From JAAYOS01 sp050950785 (GTDB lineage Bacteria > Bacillota > Clostridia > Oscillospirales > JAAYOS01): a DNA stretch of 64,000 nucleotides. The notes under the pieces are model-generated. The model saw only the letters and a list, made by a program, of their open reading frames with translations, was not told where the DNA came from and searched no databases. Made by a program: the position numbers and the translations under genes. Positions 1-11,100 of the stretch are shown here, piece by piece (position 1 is the first letter of the stretch; each line of letters begins with the position of its first letter). The stretch covers positions 1 through 64,000 of the forward strand of contig JBMNIG010000007.1 in the NCBI GenBank assembly GCA_050950785.1, given 5' to 3'.

Positions 1-594
1 AACGGAAGATTGGTCGTAATATCACACTGCGCCGTTCGTAACACTCTGCAATCACTTCAAATAGAAGCTGTGTTCCTAGTCGTTCAAACGGAATATATCC
101 CCACTCATCTAGTATTATGAGGCTTGTCTTTTTGAGCTTATTCCAGAAGGAGTCCAGCTTGTTTTTGGCTTTGTAGTCAACCAATGTATTCACTAGTCTG
201 CTTGTCTTGTAATACAACACAGGGTGTCCCTGTTTGCAGGCTTCTACGCCTAACGCAGTAGCCAGATGCGTCTTGCTGTGCCTGGTTTGCCGTAAAGAAT
301 AAGGTTTTGCTTATGCTTTAGGAAGTCGCAGGCCTTAAGCATTTCAGTCGAAAGTAGCTCGGGCAGTCGGATGTCCTCAAATGAATAGTTCTCAAATGTT
401 TTATGGACCTCAAATCCAGCTTGTCTTAGATATCGGTTACATCGTTCCAGTTCTCGTGCCTCAACTGCACCAGTTAGTAGCTTTATTAGGAACTCTTCAT
501 GTGTCTCAGCCTCAGTAGTGCTGTATACATCAGATATATATGCTCCCAATCTTAGTTGTCTACATAGATCTAGAACTATTTCTTGTTTACACAT
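1..594 (-). pseudogene. istB: IstB-like ATPase helper of IS21 transposition (frameshifted, partial)
   Basis: IstB is the AAA+ ATPase that assists the IstA transposase in target selection. The N-terminal part (250-594) ends in a Walker A motif that breaks after GKPGT. Restoring one G near 275 gives GKPGTGKTHLATALG and joins it to a second open stretch carrying the Walker B motif LIILDEWGYIPF. A second loss near 19-21 interrupts the following SVI-ITTNLP strand; restoring one A repairs it. The gene continues past the left edge. The start overlaps the istA stop by 8 bases, which is usual for IS21. Either it is a decayed copy or the sequence has errors; the motifs themselves are intact apart from the two shifts. 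Confidence 0.85.
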
Positions 595-2102
595 GATGCG
601 CCTCCGAGATGAGACTCATATATGCATCAAGGTCTACCTTGTATTCAGTTGTTTTCGGAAAATAAGGGTGTTGCCTCATCTTAACTTCCGGAAGCTTAGG
701 TTCGGTGAGGAACCGGTATCCGGCAATTAGACTGTCAGGATCCTTTGCCCCCATTGAAACAGCCTTATTGAATATCGAGAGCGCTTTTTCATAACCGGTT
801 CTTTTACTCTCTTGAGAGAGGAAGTGCAATGCTTTCTTTCGCTCTGGTATACTGCATCCGGAGAAGTATTCCTTTGTTTTTGCTGGCAACCTCTCAAAAA
901 AACCTGTATACTTCAACGCCATTGGCCGCTTTGCTATTAACGAAAGGTAAGGACCCCATAAAGTAGACTCCTTGTTCTTGCCGTATAACCTTGGATGCGT
1001 CACTATTACCTCTGAATTGTCGTTGAGCACTGTCACATTCATTGCAGCAACTTTTAATGTTACGGTCTTGCAAGCAAATTGGCTAGAGGTCGAATACGAA
1101 TTAGTGTCGTATTTAGCATAGCCGTATTTGTTTGTCTTACAGAATACAAATTTACACGCATCAAAGTCATAGTTTGGTAGGTCATTCATTGCTTCCAGGT
1201 CTTCTTGAAAAAGATCAGATACAATTCTTTCATGTTTGTAGTGAACCCTTTCTTGCATTTCCTTGCTGCATTCCTCCAGCAACTCTTTGTTATACTTTTC
1301 GAGGTCATCTGTTCTAGGGACTGGAACAAAAAGATTTCTTCTGCTTGTTCCTACATAGTTTTCAACTGAACCCTTCTCATGTCCACTCTCTGGATTGCAG
1401 AAGTTGCTTTGGAAGTTGTAGTGGTTCATGAGGCGCTTGAAACCTTCTGTAACTTCGCGTTCTCCGTATGATAGTATCTTCTTTACTGCCGTGGACATAT
1501 TGTCAAAACGAATTAAGGTGGGGACTTTGCCTATGTGCTCAAAGATGTTCTTTAGTCCCTGAGACAAGCACTCCAAGTTTTCACCCTTAAATAACTGAAC
1601 AAACTTTCCATCCGAGTGTGGAAAAGTAACAGCCAGATGGTGGCCTTCGTACATGATACCGTTTTCATAGAAAACTGTATCACCAAAGTCTACCTGCGCC
1701 TCGCGGCAGGATGGCTTAGGGGTATACTCACTTCTTGGCCAGAACTTATCTCTTCTCTCAGTTTTGCTACCAAATTGCGAATGAACGTTCTGATACATCA
1801 AATTCTCGACCTTCTGCTTGAGCCTCTTTCTTTAGTCGAGTAAAAACTCTATGTGCAGTATGCCTTTGCTTACGGGGCGCCTGCTCATCGTCTATGAGCC
1901 ACTTCTTAACCGTTTCACGATATTTTGTTGTCTTTCCTTTCCGGGTCCTTTTAACTGGAGGTTTGGGACTGAAGTCTTCCATTGCTATGTACTTCTTAAC
2001 AGTGTCAAAGGCATGTCTGGTTTCTCGGGATATCTGGCGAATACTCTTCCCTTTATTGTTGTACTCGTATCTGATATAATATGCTTGCTCCATTGTTAAC
2101 AT
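587..2102 (-). pseudogene. istA: IstA-like transposase of IS21 family (two frameshifts)
   Basis: This is a DDE (rve-type) transposase. The N-terminal 111 residues (1767-2102) hold the helix-turn-helix region. The C-terminal 400 residues contain the catalytic core: Asp in QVDFGD, Asp in RFDNMS and Glu in KGSVENYVG. The two parts lie in different frames, joined by a short third-frame segment reading RNLVAKLREEISSGQEV. One missing base near 1780 and one near 1704 (HPA-GEAQVDFG) account for both shifts, and repair gives a protein of about 500 residues, the normal IstA length. No programmed-frameshift signal is evident at either place. Confidence 0.87.
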
Positions 2103-2235
2103 CTCCTAATCTCCTTTCAGCTTAGCAACTAAAAGGATATATTATTTAGAGGTGCTTAGCAATGGGGCCTTTTTTACCCAGCTGCACTAATTCTTAGCTT
2201 CCGAACTGCTATATTCTTATTTTGCCATAGACAAT

Positions 2236-3589
2236 GGAGGGGAATAATTATGTCATTGAAAGCATTCGTTAGGCAACCTGAGAATTCATTATGTGAAGTA
2301 TACGATTTCTAAATCGAGAAAAATTTCTAACACCAAATGATATTCTCTTCAATACTTTGATTTTGTTGTTACATCCTTCTGTGAAACCGTTAGTGTATCT
2401 GCAATCGAAAGCATTCAAGATATATTGATCCCAGTTATGTATAGCGGTAAGACTTGTCTTAAATTCAGGTAGGTTCGAGAATTCGGCAAGAAGCAACCAC
2501 TTAGCCAATCTTTCTTTTGCTTGCACACGATTCTCTGACCTCATAAATTCGAGAAACTTGTTCTTTAGAAAATAGGCTTCACGTAACCTTGGGGATATTT
2601 TAAGCATTTCAGTTATTTGAGCAACTTCTTCCGGCTTAAGGTACATTGGATTTTTTAATAGCAGCCGCCTGCTTCGTTTGAAGTACTTTCGTCGATAGTC
2701 AGAAAAATTCTGCTGTTCAGCCTTACGAACTTTTTCAAAATCCCAAATTACTTGCCTTACCACATGATATTTATCAATGACTATTGTTGCCTGTGGAAAG
2801 CAAGTCTTGGCTATTTCCAAATAGGATCGATTCATATCCATTACAACATACTTCACACTATTTCTTGTACTAAATGAGCTGAAATATCTTAAAAGGGCTT
2901 CCTGTTTCTATTTGGGAGAATATCTAACACTTTGCGTTTCTTTGTATCAGTAATAATGCATTGATACTTTTGACCACCGGCATTACCCTTAAATTCATCA
3001 ATGGATAGGACTTCGGGAAGTGATTTGCATTTGTATTCCACTAACGAAAAATATCTTGCTGTAGTTGTAGAAGATATATTATGTTCCTTTGCTATGTCCT
3101 TTATGGACTTCAAATCAGAAAAGGAGCCAATTACGTGTGCTACTAAACGGGTCGTGACTCTATGATATCTGGGCAAGAATGGGATCGTTTCAAAGAACCT
3201 ATTATTGCAATGCTTACAAACATAGCGTCTTTTCCGGATGTGAAGAACTGTTGTTTTCCCAACGCGGCTAGATCCTTTACTTTCTGCCACCTATAATCAT
3301 GAACACGTATTGTTTCAAAACTGCATACTGGCAAGTGTGCGCTCGTCTTTGCATCATAAAATAGATGTCGTGTTGCTTTTCATTTTCCTCAACTTTTAAG
3401 ATAATTGCATCTTCCAAACCGAGAATTTTTGTTATATAATCAGTGTAGGGCATAATGTGAACCTCCTTAAATGTGGGTTTGATCGCTTTACATTTTACAG
3501 GATTTTCACGTTATGCTCTATATCTTTATCCAAATTTAGTGAAAAATGTTGGAGTTCTATTTCATGAACCCAACATTTATTATAGAACC
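2236..3589 (-). mobile_element. ISL3-family insertion sequence, truncated copy
   Basis: It is nearly identical to the copy at 40488-41845 but lacks the terminal 229 bases that carry the left inverted repeat there (40259-40487). It stops where the IS21 element begins. The other end (GGTTCTATAATAAATGTTGGG read on the minus strand) is present. Three single-base deletions relative to the second copy lie inside the transposase gene. No matching 8-bp target duplication can be found because one end is missing. Confidence 0.85.
2269..3453 (-). pseudogene. ISL3-family transposase, three frameshifts
   Basis: Compared with the intact 395-residue transposase at 40521-41708, this copy is exactly three bases shorter. 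The losses are one C in a CC near 2908, one A in an AAA near 3261 and one G in a GGG near 3330. Each shortens a homopolymer by one, so the protein is split into three frames. Otherwise only a few substitutions separate the copies. The zinc-ribbon CPVCSFE and CKHCN motifs and the DDE core (LSIDEF, VVMDMNRSY, TNGFTEG) are all still recognisable across the breaks. Confidence 0.9.
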
Positions 3590-3605
3590 TATAAACAATA
3601 AATAT

Positions 3606-3633
3606 GGGAGTGAGCTTTAATCAGCTTACTCCC
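3606..3633. terminator. Hairpin between the ISL3 end and lgt
   Basis: GGGAGTGAGCT and AGCTTACTCCC form an 11-bp arm pair (one G-T) around a six-base loop, followed on the plus strand by GTTTTATT. It lies downstream of the minus-strand lgt gene and may act in both directions. The remaining sequence between 3590 and 3813 holds nothing I recognise. Confidence 0.6.
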
Positions 3634-3813
3634 GTTTTATTATGAATTTGCTCCAATTCAAGATCAAACTAATATCTATTTGACGAATATTATCTCCGAT
3701 TATCCTGATTCTGATAGAGCATATCAGATAACCTTCAAAATGGCTTCTGCATACTCCGTTTCACAGGTTTTATCGAAAATGCTTTGTCTTTATTTGTGTT
3801 GCACTTCTATTCA

Positions 3814-4977
3814 TTATCCAAACATTCGGAATAATGACTCTATTTTTGATACTACTCCTGTTGGTCGCATTTTCTGAGGTTTCGCTTCGATAGAGTCCGG
3901 TGTTGCGGCTGGACGTTGCGTTCCATCTACCGGTGAGGGCGGTGATACTTCAGTCATGCCTATCTTTTCGATTGGTGAAACTCCGGGGGTGGCGGTATCA
4001 GGGTTGGGTGCGACCCTTAAGTTGTCATCAACTAGCTTACCATCTTGTACGAAATCCGGGTTTCCCTCCAGCTGGGCCTTATCAGCATCTGTGATTGCCA
4101 CAGGTTCTGTAAACTCGGAGTCCGTTGGTGTATCTTCCTCCTTTGCAGCCTTATAACGGGCAACTGCATATCGTTGGGGTCGTGTTGCCTAAACAGTGCG
4201 TTATACCCAAGGATAAGAAGTGCCACAAGGCAGGAGGCAAAAGCTAACAACTGGGAGACACGAAGACCTGTATTAAGGAAATACAAACTGTCAGTTCTCA
4301 GCCCTTCTATAAGTCCGCGTCCGAGACCGTACCATGCCAAATAGGTCAGGAATGTTTGACCGTCATATTTGCGCCGCTTGGATGCGAAGTGAAGAAGAAC
4401 AAATCCAAGGGCATTCCAGAGTGACTCATAGAGAAAGGTCGGGTGGACAGCTATTCGACGTCCAACTGACAATCGAATATCTCCATTCTCCACGGCAGGG
4501 AGGTCACTGCACATATGCTTCGCGATTAACGAAATTTCCCCAACGACCGATGGATTGACCGATAAGAAAGCCAAGGGAAGCCAGGTCAAGGGCAGCCATT
4601 ATCTTTATTTTCTTGATCCTTGCGACGAGTGCTCCCGCTAAAAGCCCGCCGATGACGGCCCCGTAAATGGCAAGACCTCCTGTCCAGAGTTGGAACATCT
4701 TAGCCGGATTGCCTGCAAATTGCTCGTAACTAAATATTACATAGTATGCCCGTGCACCGATTATTGCAGCAGGTGTAGCCACAAACAGCATGTCAATCAG
4801 TTGATCTTGGTTGAAGCCAAACTGCTCGCAGCGTCTCATACCGTAAATGAACGCGAGCATAAAGCCAAAAGCGATAATGATTCCGTACCATCGAATGTTG
4901 AGTCCAAACAGAGAGAAAGCCACTTCGGATATATCGAAGCTTAAGCCTAGACCCGGAAAGGAAATTGCATTGCTCAT
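3814..4977 (-). pseudogene. lgt: Prolipoprotein diacylglyceryl transferase with C-terminal tail (three frameshifts)
   Basis: Lgt transfers diacylglycerol from phosphatidylglycerol to the lipobox cysteine of prelipoproteins in the cytoplasmic membrane. MSNAISFPGLGL starts at 4977 behind AGGAGG, which is better than the upstream ATG at 5025. Membrane segments, LAIYGAVIGG and the signature GRWGNFVNREAY lie in the first frame, HPTFLYESLWN and the last helices in a second, and an acidic Pro/Thr-rich tail of about 110 residues in a third. One missing base near 4512, 4483 and 4156 each repairs the reading. The tail is longer than in the usual family (about 270 residues). Since an intact gene is expected in a Firmicute, sequence error is as likely as inactivation. 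Confidence 0.85.
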
Positions 4978-5119
4978 TGGAAGACCTCCTGACATTATCA
5001 AGGTCGGAACTCCCGTATCACCCACGCAAGCTCCTGTTGCTATTATACATGGACATGGTCAATAAATAAAGTTAAAAGTGCAGTTATTTACAATTGCTGT
5101 GAATGCCGTTTTGGTATTA

Positions 5120-8100
5120 TCAGTTTAATGTTCTTTGCAGTACGAGGTATACAGTCAGAGACCGATAATTTTTGCCATCTACAAATAGTTCCGATCGTTC
5201 ACCGTGGACAACATCAATATTCCATTGAGAGTTCATAAATCGAACGCGGGCACTGAAGCCTTCCCAATGGTCCGGAATTTTGGGAGATAGGTACAGGCCA
5301 TCACCTGTGATTTTTATGCCAAGCAGGTTTTGTATGGTGACACGGTAGTACCAGGATGAGGAGCCGGTATACCAACTCCATCCACCTCTGCCTCTGTGCA
5401 AATAATTAGAATATACATCAGCAGCAAGCACATATGGCTCGATGCGATAAATCGACTCGTCGTGAGTTGAAGGTAAAAGCATCTCTAATATTTCAAATCC
5501 TTCATTGTTGAGACCAAATTCCAGGCATCCCATGGCAAGCCAGATAGCTGCATGAGTGTACTGACCACCGTTTTCTCTGACACCCTCCAAATAGCCCATA
5601 ATATAGCCCGGATTTTCTTTGCTGTCACGGAATGGGGGCGTGAAGAGCTTGACCATACGTGCTTCTTTGTCGACAAGGTGCTCGATTGCGCTGTTGAGTG
5701 CTGTTTTGCATCGTGTGCGGTCAGCACCGGCAAGTACGGCAAAGCTCTGGGCAATGGAGTCGATTTTGCACTCCTCTGAGGTATGGGAGCCAAGGGGGGC
5801 ACCACTATCAAAGTATGCACGTTTATACCAGCTGCCGTCCCAAGCCCGCTCTGCTGCCTTGAGAAGATTTTCTGCATAAGCTGTGAAAAGCTGTGACTTC
5901 TTTTCGTCTCCCCGCTCTTTGCAGAGAGGTACAAAACGCCTTAGTACAATTGCCAAAAACCATGTCAGCCATACACTCTCACCGCGCCCCTGTGCCCCAA
6001 CAAGATTGAACCCGTCGTTCCAGTCACCAGTTCCGATAAGGCTTAGCCCGTGTTGTCCATTACCACGCAATATAGCCATATCCAGAGCACGAATGCAGTG
6101 ATTATAGATGTCGGCGGTTTCCTCAGAGTGCCTTACCGTCTCATACCTTTCGTGTTCGTTGGATTTTAATGGTTCCGAGATGAGAAATGGTACTTTGATA
6201 TCAAGTATTTCGGTGTCAGCTGTCTTTTCGATATATTCACAGACAGTGTAAGGCAACCACAACAGGTCGTCCGAGCAGCGTGTTCGGACGCCCTTCTCGG
6301 GTATGTCTTCCTGGAATGAAGGATGCCACCAATGTTGTACGTCACCCTCTTCAAACTGATGGGCGGCTGCCCGCAGGATTTGTTCCTTTGCAATTTCCGG
6401 ATCTGAAAGCAAAGCTGCGCATGCATCCTGCAGTTGGTCACGGAAGCCGTATGCTCCACCTGATTGATACATGGATGACCGTGCAAAAATTCGGCACGCT
6501 ATAGTTTGATATAGAGCCCAGCTGTTGATATATCTGTTTAAATCGTCGGATGGTGTATCAATAGTGATGGGTGTCGCGATCTCAGTCCAATGACGTTTTG
6601 TCTCATCGAGTGCAGATTCAAATTCAGAATCATCAAGAAGCTTTAAGCACTGAGACATATCAGCTTTTTCATTATTGGCAGCAGTAAGCAAAATCACACT
6701 GCCCTTATCCATTTGGACTCTGAAACATACGCAGGGATCTAAACCTGCACCGCAGTTTCCTTTGAGGATCCCTGAAAGGGCATCGGCACGATCACATGTG
6801 AACTCACTATAGCCGGGGCTTGACGCAAAAAGCACAACCTGATCTCTATATGATGAGTTGTACCGGTTTATTGCTCTGATGATACCATCATCCTCAAAAG
6901 TGATGACATGCCTGCGCATAGATGGATTATCGCCCAGCACGAGTCCTGAGAAATAATTGAGGGTTGCCTTTTCCACGCCGCTATACGTTATCTTCACCAC
7001 TCTGCAAGGTAGATCCTTGTGAACAAATGCTGTTGTCTTTATCGTTCCGGTCGGGATTTCCTTTTCCCAAACAGCATATCCGGGTCCATATGTGACTGTA
7101 CAAGGAAAAGAGTCATCGGAAGCGAAAACCGATACAGAACCTTTACCGAAATTGAGATAAACTCGTTCCTCCCCTTCGATGGCAAGGGTGTCGTTTATCC
7201 ATGCGTTTATACGGTTTTCTCTCGCGTTCAAGCGCCACATGTAACCGCTTCCGCTATCGGTTGCTATATAACTGAAATCACCATTTGTTAAGACATTGGA
7301 CCATGCGGATGCAGGAAGGCTTTTTCCGGCTTCAAAGGATACGCTTCCGTCCTCGTGATATTGTAGATTTCTATCAAGCTGCATAAGACCAGATTTATTA
7401 TTTGATTGCAGGGCATCACCTTGAAGTTTATTAGGCTTATCATCCGGTAGTACATCTGACTTTAGGAGCTTTTTCGTTACAGGGTAGTGCGCTGCCGAAC
7501 GTTCGGTTGCGACAGGTTCTCCCTTTACGTCAATTAGGACGGAGGCGCAGGCGGCGATCAGAGAAAAGTCTCTGTCGGCAGGGACAAGGTCGAGAAGGTG
7601 GATGCCACCCTGTGCTGAAAGCATGTTTTCTGCTCCGATGGACCGAATGATGTCTAAAGCTGCAGTTCGTGCAGGTCTTCTATAGTCGCTTCCCTCTGAA
7701 AAGAGAAGTACGAGGTCGCATTTGATGCCTCCGAGTGTAAGCAGGCGGTGCTGTCTGATGGTACGTGAAATGATGTCGGGTGCAGTTTCTGCTCCACATA
7801 CGGCTGCAATGATGGGAATGTCGCCTGATATACCGTATTTCCAAAGGGCGGACTGTCCTAAGTGCTGGACTCCATCTAAAGTGTCGGCTATAACTTGATC
7901 AAAATTTGCAGGCTGCTTTGCATTTGGAGCAGGGATATTTTGATTTTGTAGTATATATTTTGCAAGTGCCCGTCTACCTGGTGAGAGAAACAAGAGCTCC
8001 CCGGCAAACTCCAGTACAGTATTTACCTCACTTTGCGTAAGGCTGAGTCTACGGTATTCACCTATTGGACGGCTCGATGCCTGACGGTAAGGCATTGCAA

Positions 8101-11100
8101 GCGTCCTTTCGGCTGCGGAAACTGCACTTTCAGAGTTGCTGGAAAAGGACAGGGCAAAACGTATTATTTTGCTTTCGCTCTCCTCGATTTCCACTGGGAT
8201 TTTGGCAATAACACATGGGTCTATGACCGGGCCTTCGGTGAGTGACAAGGGCTTATTTGTGAGTCTGCGTATTGCTTCAAAGCCTCCCCTGCCAAGCGAC
8301 TTTTCTCTTGAAGTGGAGTAGCTTGCGCCCTCAGCTGAGCAGATGAAGGACAGGTATAGGGGATCGCCCCCCTCCCTAGGCCTGCGGCGTACGAGAACTC
8401 CATTATGTCTCGATTCTGTTTCAAGAAAGAGCTTTGAAAACGCAGGATGCGACTGATAAGCGTCTTGCTTAGTCAGTATCGGCTCAAAGTAACAGATGAG
8501 CTCGCCCTCAATATCTGAGGAGGACTGGATCTTGATTTCCCGAAGCTCCGCTTTGTCCCTGTTTGGTACACATACCGTTATGCAGGTCCGTATGCCGTCA
8601 AAGGATGCAAAGAGCTTTGCGCCCTTTTCCTCTAACTCAGCGCTATATTGCACATTTCTATCAAAAAAGGGTGCCGGAGTAAGCGAATACATCCTTCCCT
8701 TTGTCCTAAAGAAGAAATATATGCCGCAGACACCTTCGATGAGGGAACCGTCAAATCGGTTGAGCATTATTCCGTCAGATACCGAGCTGGAAAGACCGGT
8801 GTTTGTGAGGACGATTGAATACGATCCATTTGATAGCAAGTGACAGCGGGGACGGAATGCGTCATATCCTGCAAGAGCCAGTGACCATTCGCTGTCAGTA
8901 GAGCGCTTAGGTTTTTCGGGCACTTCATTGAATGAAGCACGCACGGTGACCGCATCAACAGGTGTGCGCTCCTGTAGCAGCTCCGAAAATGCATCCATTT
9001 CGGCATCCGACATGAACCTTTTTTGCATGATTTGTTCGTTAAGCAAGTTGTCACAGGCAATGAGACTCATGCCAATGTGATGTGCCATAAAGCACATTAC
9101 CTGCTCAAAGGATTGTCCGCTGACCTGGCGGTTGGGAGTGAAATCAGCCGCCTCGTATAGACCATACCGGCCTTCTAGCCCGAGTTCTTTGAGTCTGTGA
9201 AGATTCTTGATGGCTGCCGCGGGCTCAACCTCAAGGGCAAGAAAGGTGGAGTATGGCGATATGACAAGCTCCCTATTCATACCGCGCTTGAAGGCAAGTC
9301 TTTGAACGCCGTGGGCTTTGTACTGGTAGTTTAGGGCGCGGTCAAAGGCAAAGAATGCGCTTTCGGATATTCCCCATGGAATTTTAAAGGCATCGCCCCT
9401 GAGCTTTTGGCAGTAGACACAGAAGCGAAGACTCTCATAGATAAGAGAGTTTGGGAAAGTGGGCATGAGGAGGTTTGGCATTAGGTATTCGAACATAGTG
9501 CCCGTCCAGGATGCCATTCCTGAGTATCCGTTTTTTTGAACCAATGCTCTTCCAAGTCTGCGCCAATGTTTTTTATCTATTATACCGCGAGCGATGCAAA
9601 TGTAGCTTGTCTGCCTTGCCTCGCTTGCCAAGAGATCATACCAGCTCTCGGACGGCTTACCTGTTTCTATATCGATGCTGATATAGAAGAGATTTCTGCT
9701 TGTATCAAATAGAGCAAGGAAGTCCATTGCATCAAGTAGTGAACGGGTACGTTCAGCAAGGCCTGTTGCGCGCGGTGTTCCAAGGCTGTTAAGCCCACTG
9801 ATAAGTGCTATATAGCATGCGGCCAAGTTTCCACTGTCTACAGATGAGACACTCATGGGATAAAGCGGCTTCAAAGTTGAGGTATCATACCAGTTTAGAG
9901 GATGACCTTTCCACTTCTGCAGTCGCTCGATACTATCCAGCATCAACTCTATTTTATCAAGAATATGATTGAGGTCTGCCAGCTTAAGATCGTATGCAGC
10001 AAGACAGCAGAGCAAGGCCAGTCCGATGTTGGTTGGAGATGTTCTTCGGGCAACGCCTACAGCAGGTTGCTCCTGCCAGTTGTCCGGTGGCAGATAGTTA
10101 TTTGACGGATTCAAAAAGTCCTCAAAGTAGTCCCACATCAACTTGGATTGATCAAGAAGAAAGTCGCGGTCCGCTTGCGAAATAACCTTTTTATTTTTCG
10201 TGGGTCTACTAATTATCGCACTGATAAGCGGTGACAATATCCAACAAGCGCCTAAGACATAGGCGAGGATTTTATTGGAAGCGATCATGCTCACTCCGCC
10301 CCATATGACAGAGACTAGCATTGTTCTATACATACCTGTGATGCTGCCGGTGGATTGCCTTTCGGATTGTTCAGCAGTTACCCATTGCAGCAGGTGTTTC
10401 TTTGAGATAAACACGCGGTAGAGGGAAGTGATTATAGCGTCAAGACACACCATTGCATGATATGGTAAAAGCATAATTTGTAGTGCGGTTTGCACGGCAC
10501 TTCCCCGAACACCGTACAGTATCGAAGAGTGATAGCGGCTACCGAGTTCATAGCCGCCCCGCAGCAGCGCGGTCGCTGTTGATAGCGCAAGTTCGGAAAG
10601 TGAAATGGCCACAGCCACACCTGCAGCTGCCCACAAGCCATCAAACAATATACCCCACAGAATCGTTGCAAATGTGAATACCGGAACAAGGCTGCGGCGG
10701 AGGTTGTCAAATATTTTCCACCTTGACAGAGGAGATAGGGGGTTTTCTTCTTTGCCGCCGGGAGAGGGCACTTTTTTGAATAGCCACGGTAGTAGCTGCC
10801 AATCCCCCCGGGTCCAGCGGTGCAGCCTTGAAAACCATGAGTTTACTTTATACGGAAATCCATCCGTCAGCTCCACGTCGCTTACGAGAGCGGCGCGAAG
10901 GTAGCAGCCTTCAAGAAGGTCGTGTGAAAGTATCCTGTTGTCCGGAAATCGGTCGTCGAGACACTGTGAAAACACCTCAACGTCAAATATCCCCTTGCCG
11001 GTGAATATCCCCTCGTCAAAAAGGTCTTGGTACAGATCGGAAACTGTGCTTCCATATGGATCGGTTCCCCCAAGCCCTGCAAATGCACGGCTAAAGAAGG

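Larger units (their letters stand above)
1..2233 (-). mobile_element. IS21-family insertion sequence, partial, both genes frameshifted
   Basis: Two overlapping genes in the IS21 order istA-istB are read on the minus strand, and the element runs off the left edge. A plausible outer end, in TGTCTATGG sense when read on the minus strand, lies at about 2233, two bases from where homology to the second ISL3 copy starts (2236). The element therefore seems to have inserted into, or recombined with, that ISL3 copy. The opposite end lies outside the window, so inverted repeats and target duplication cannot be checked. Four single-base losses break its reading frames. The end position is inferred, while the family call rests on both proteins. 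Confidence 0.8.

Noticed and set aside
250..2102. Programmed frameshifting in istA/istB
   Set aside because: The breaks are one-base losses at four separate points inside conserved motifs, with no slippery heptamer, and the same kind of loss is found in the adjacent ISL3 gene and lgt.
3680..3877. Plus-strand frame reading NIISDYPDSDRAYQITFK
   Set aside because: It looks mildly protein-like but overlaps the lgt tail, lacks a ribosome site and matches no family I know.
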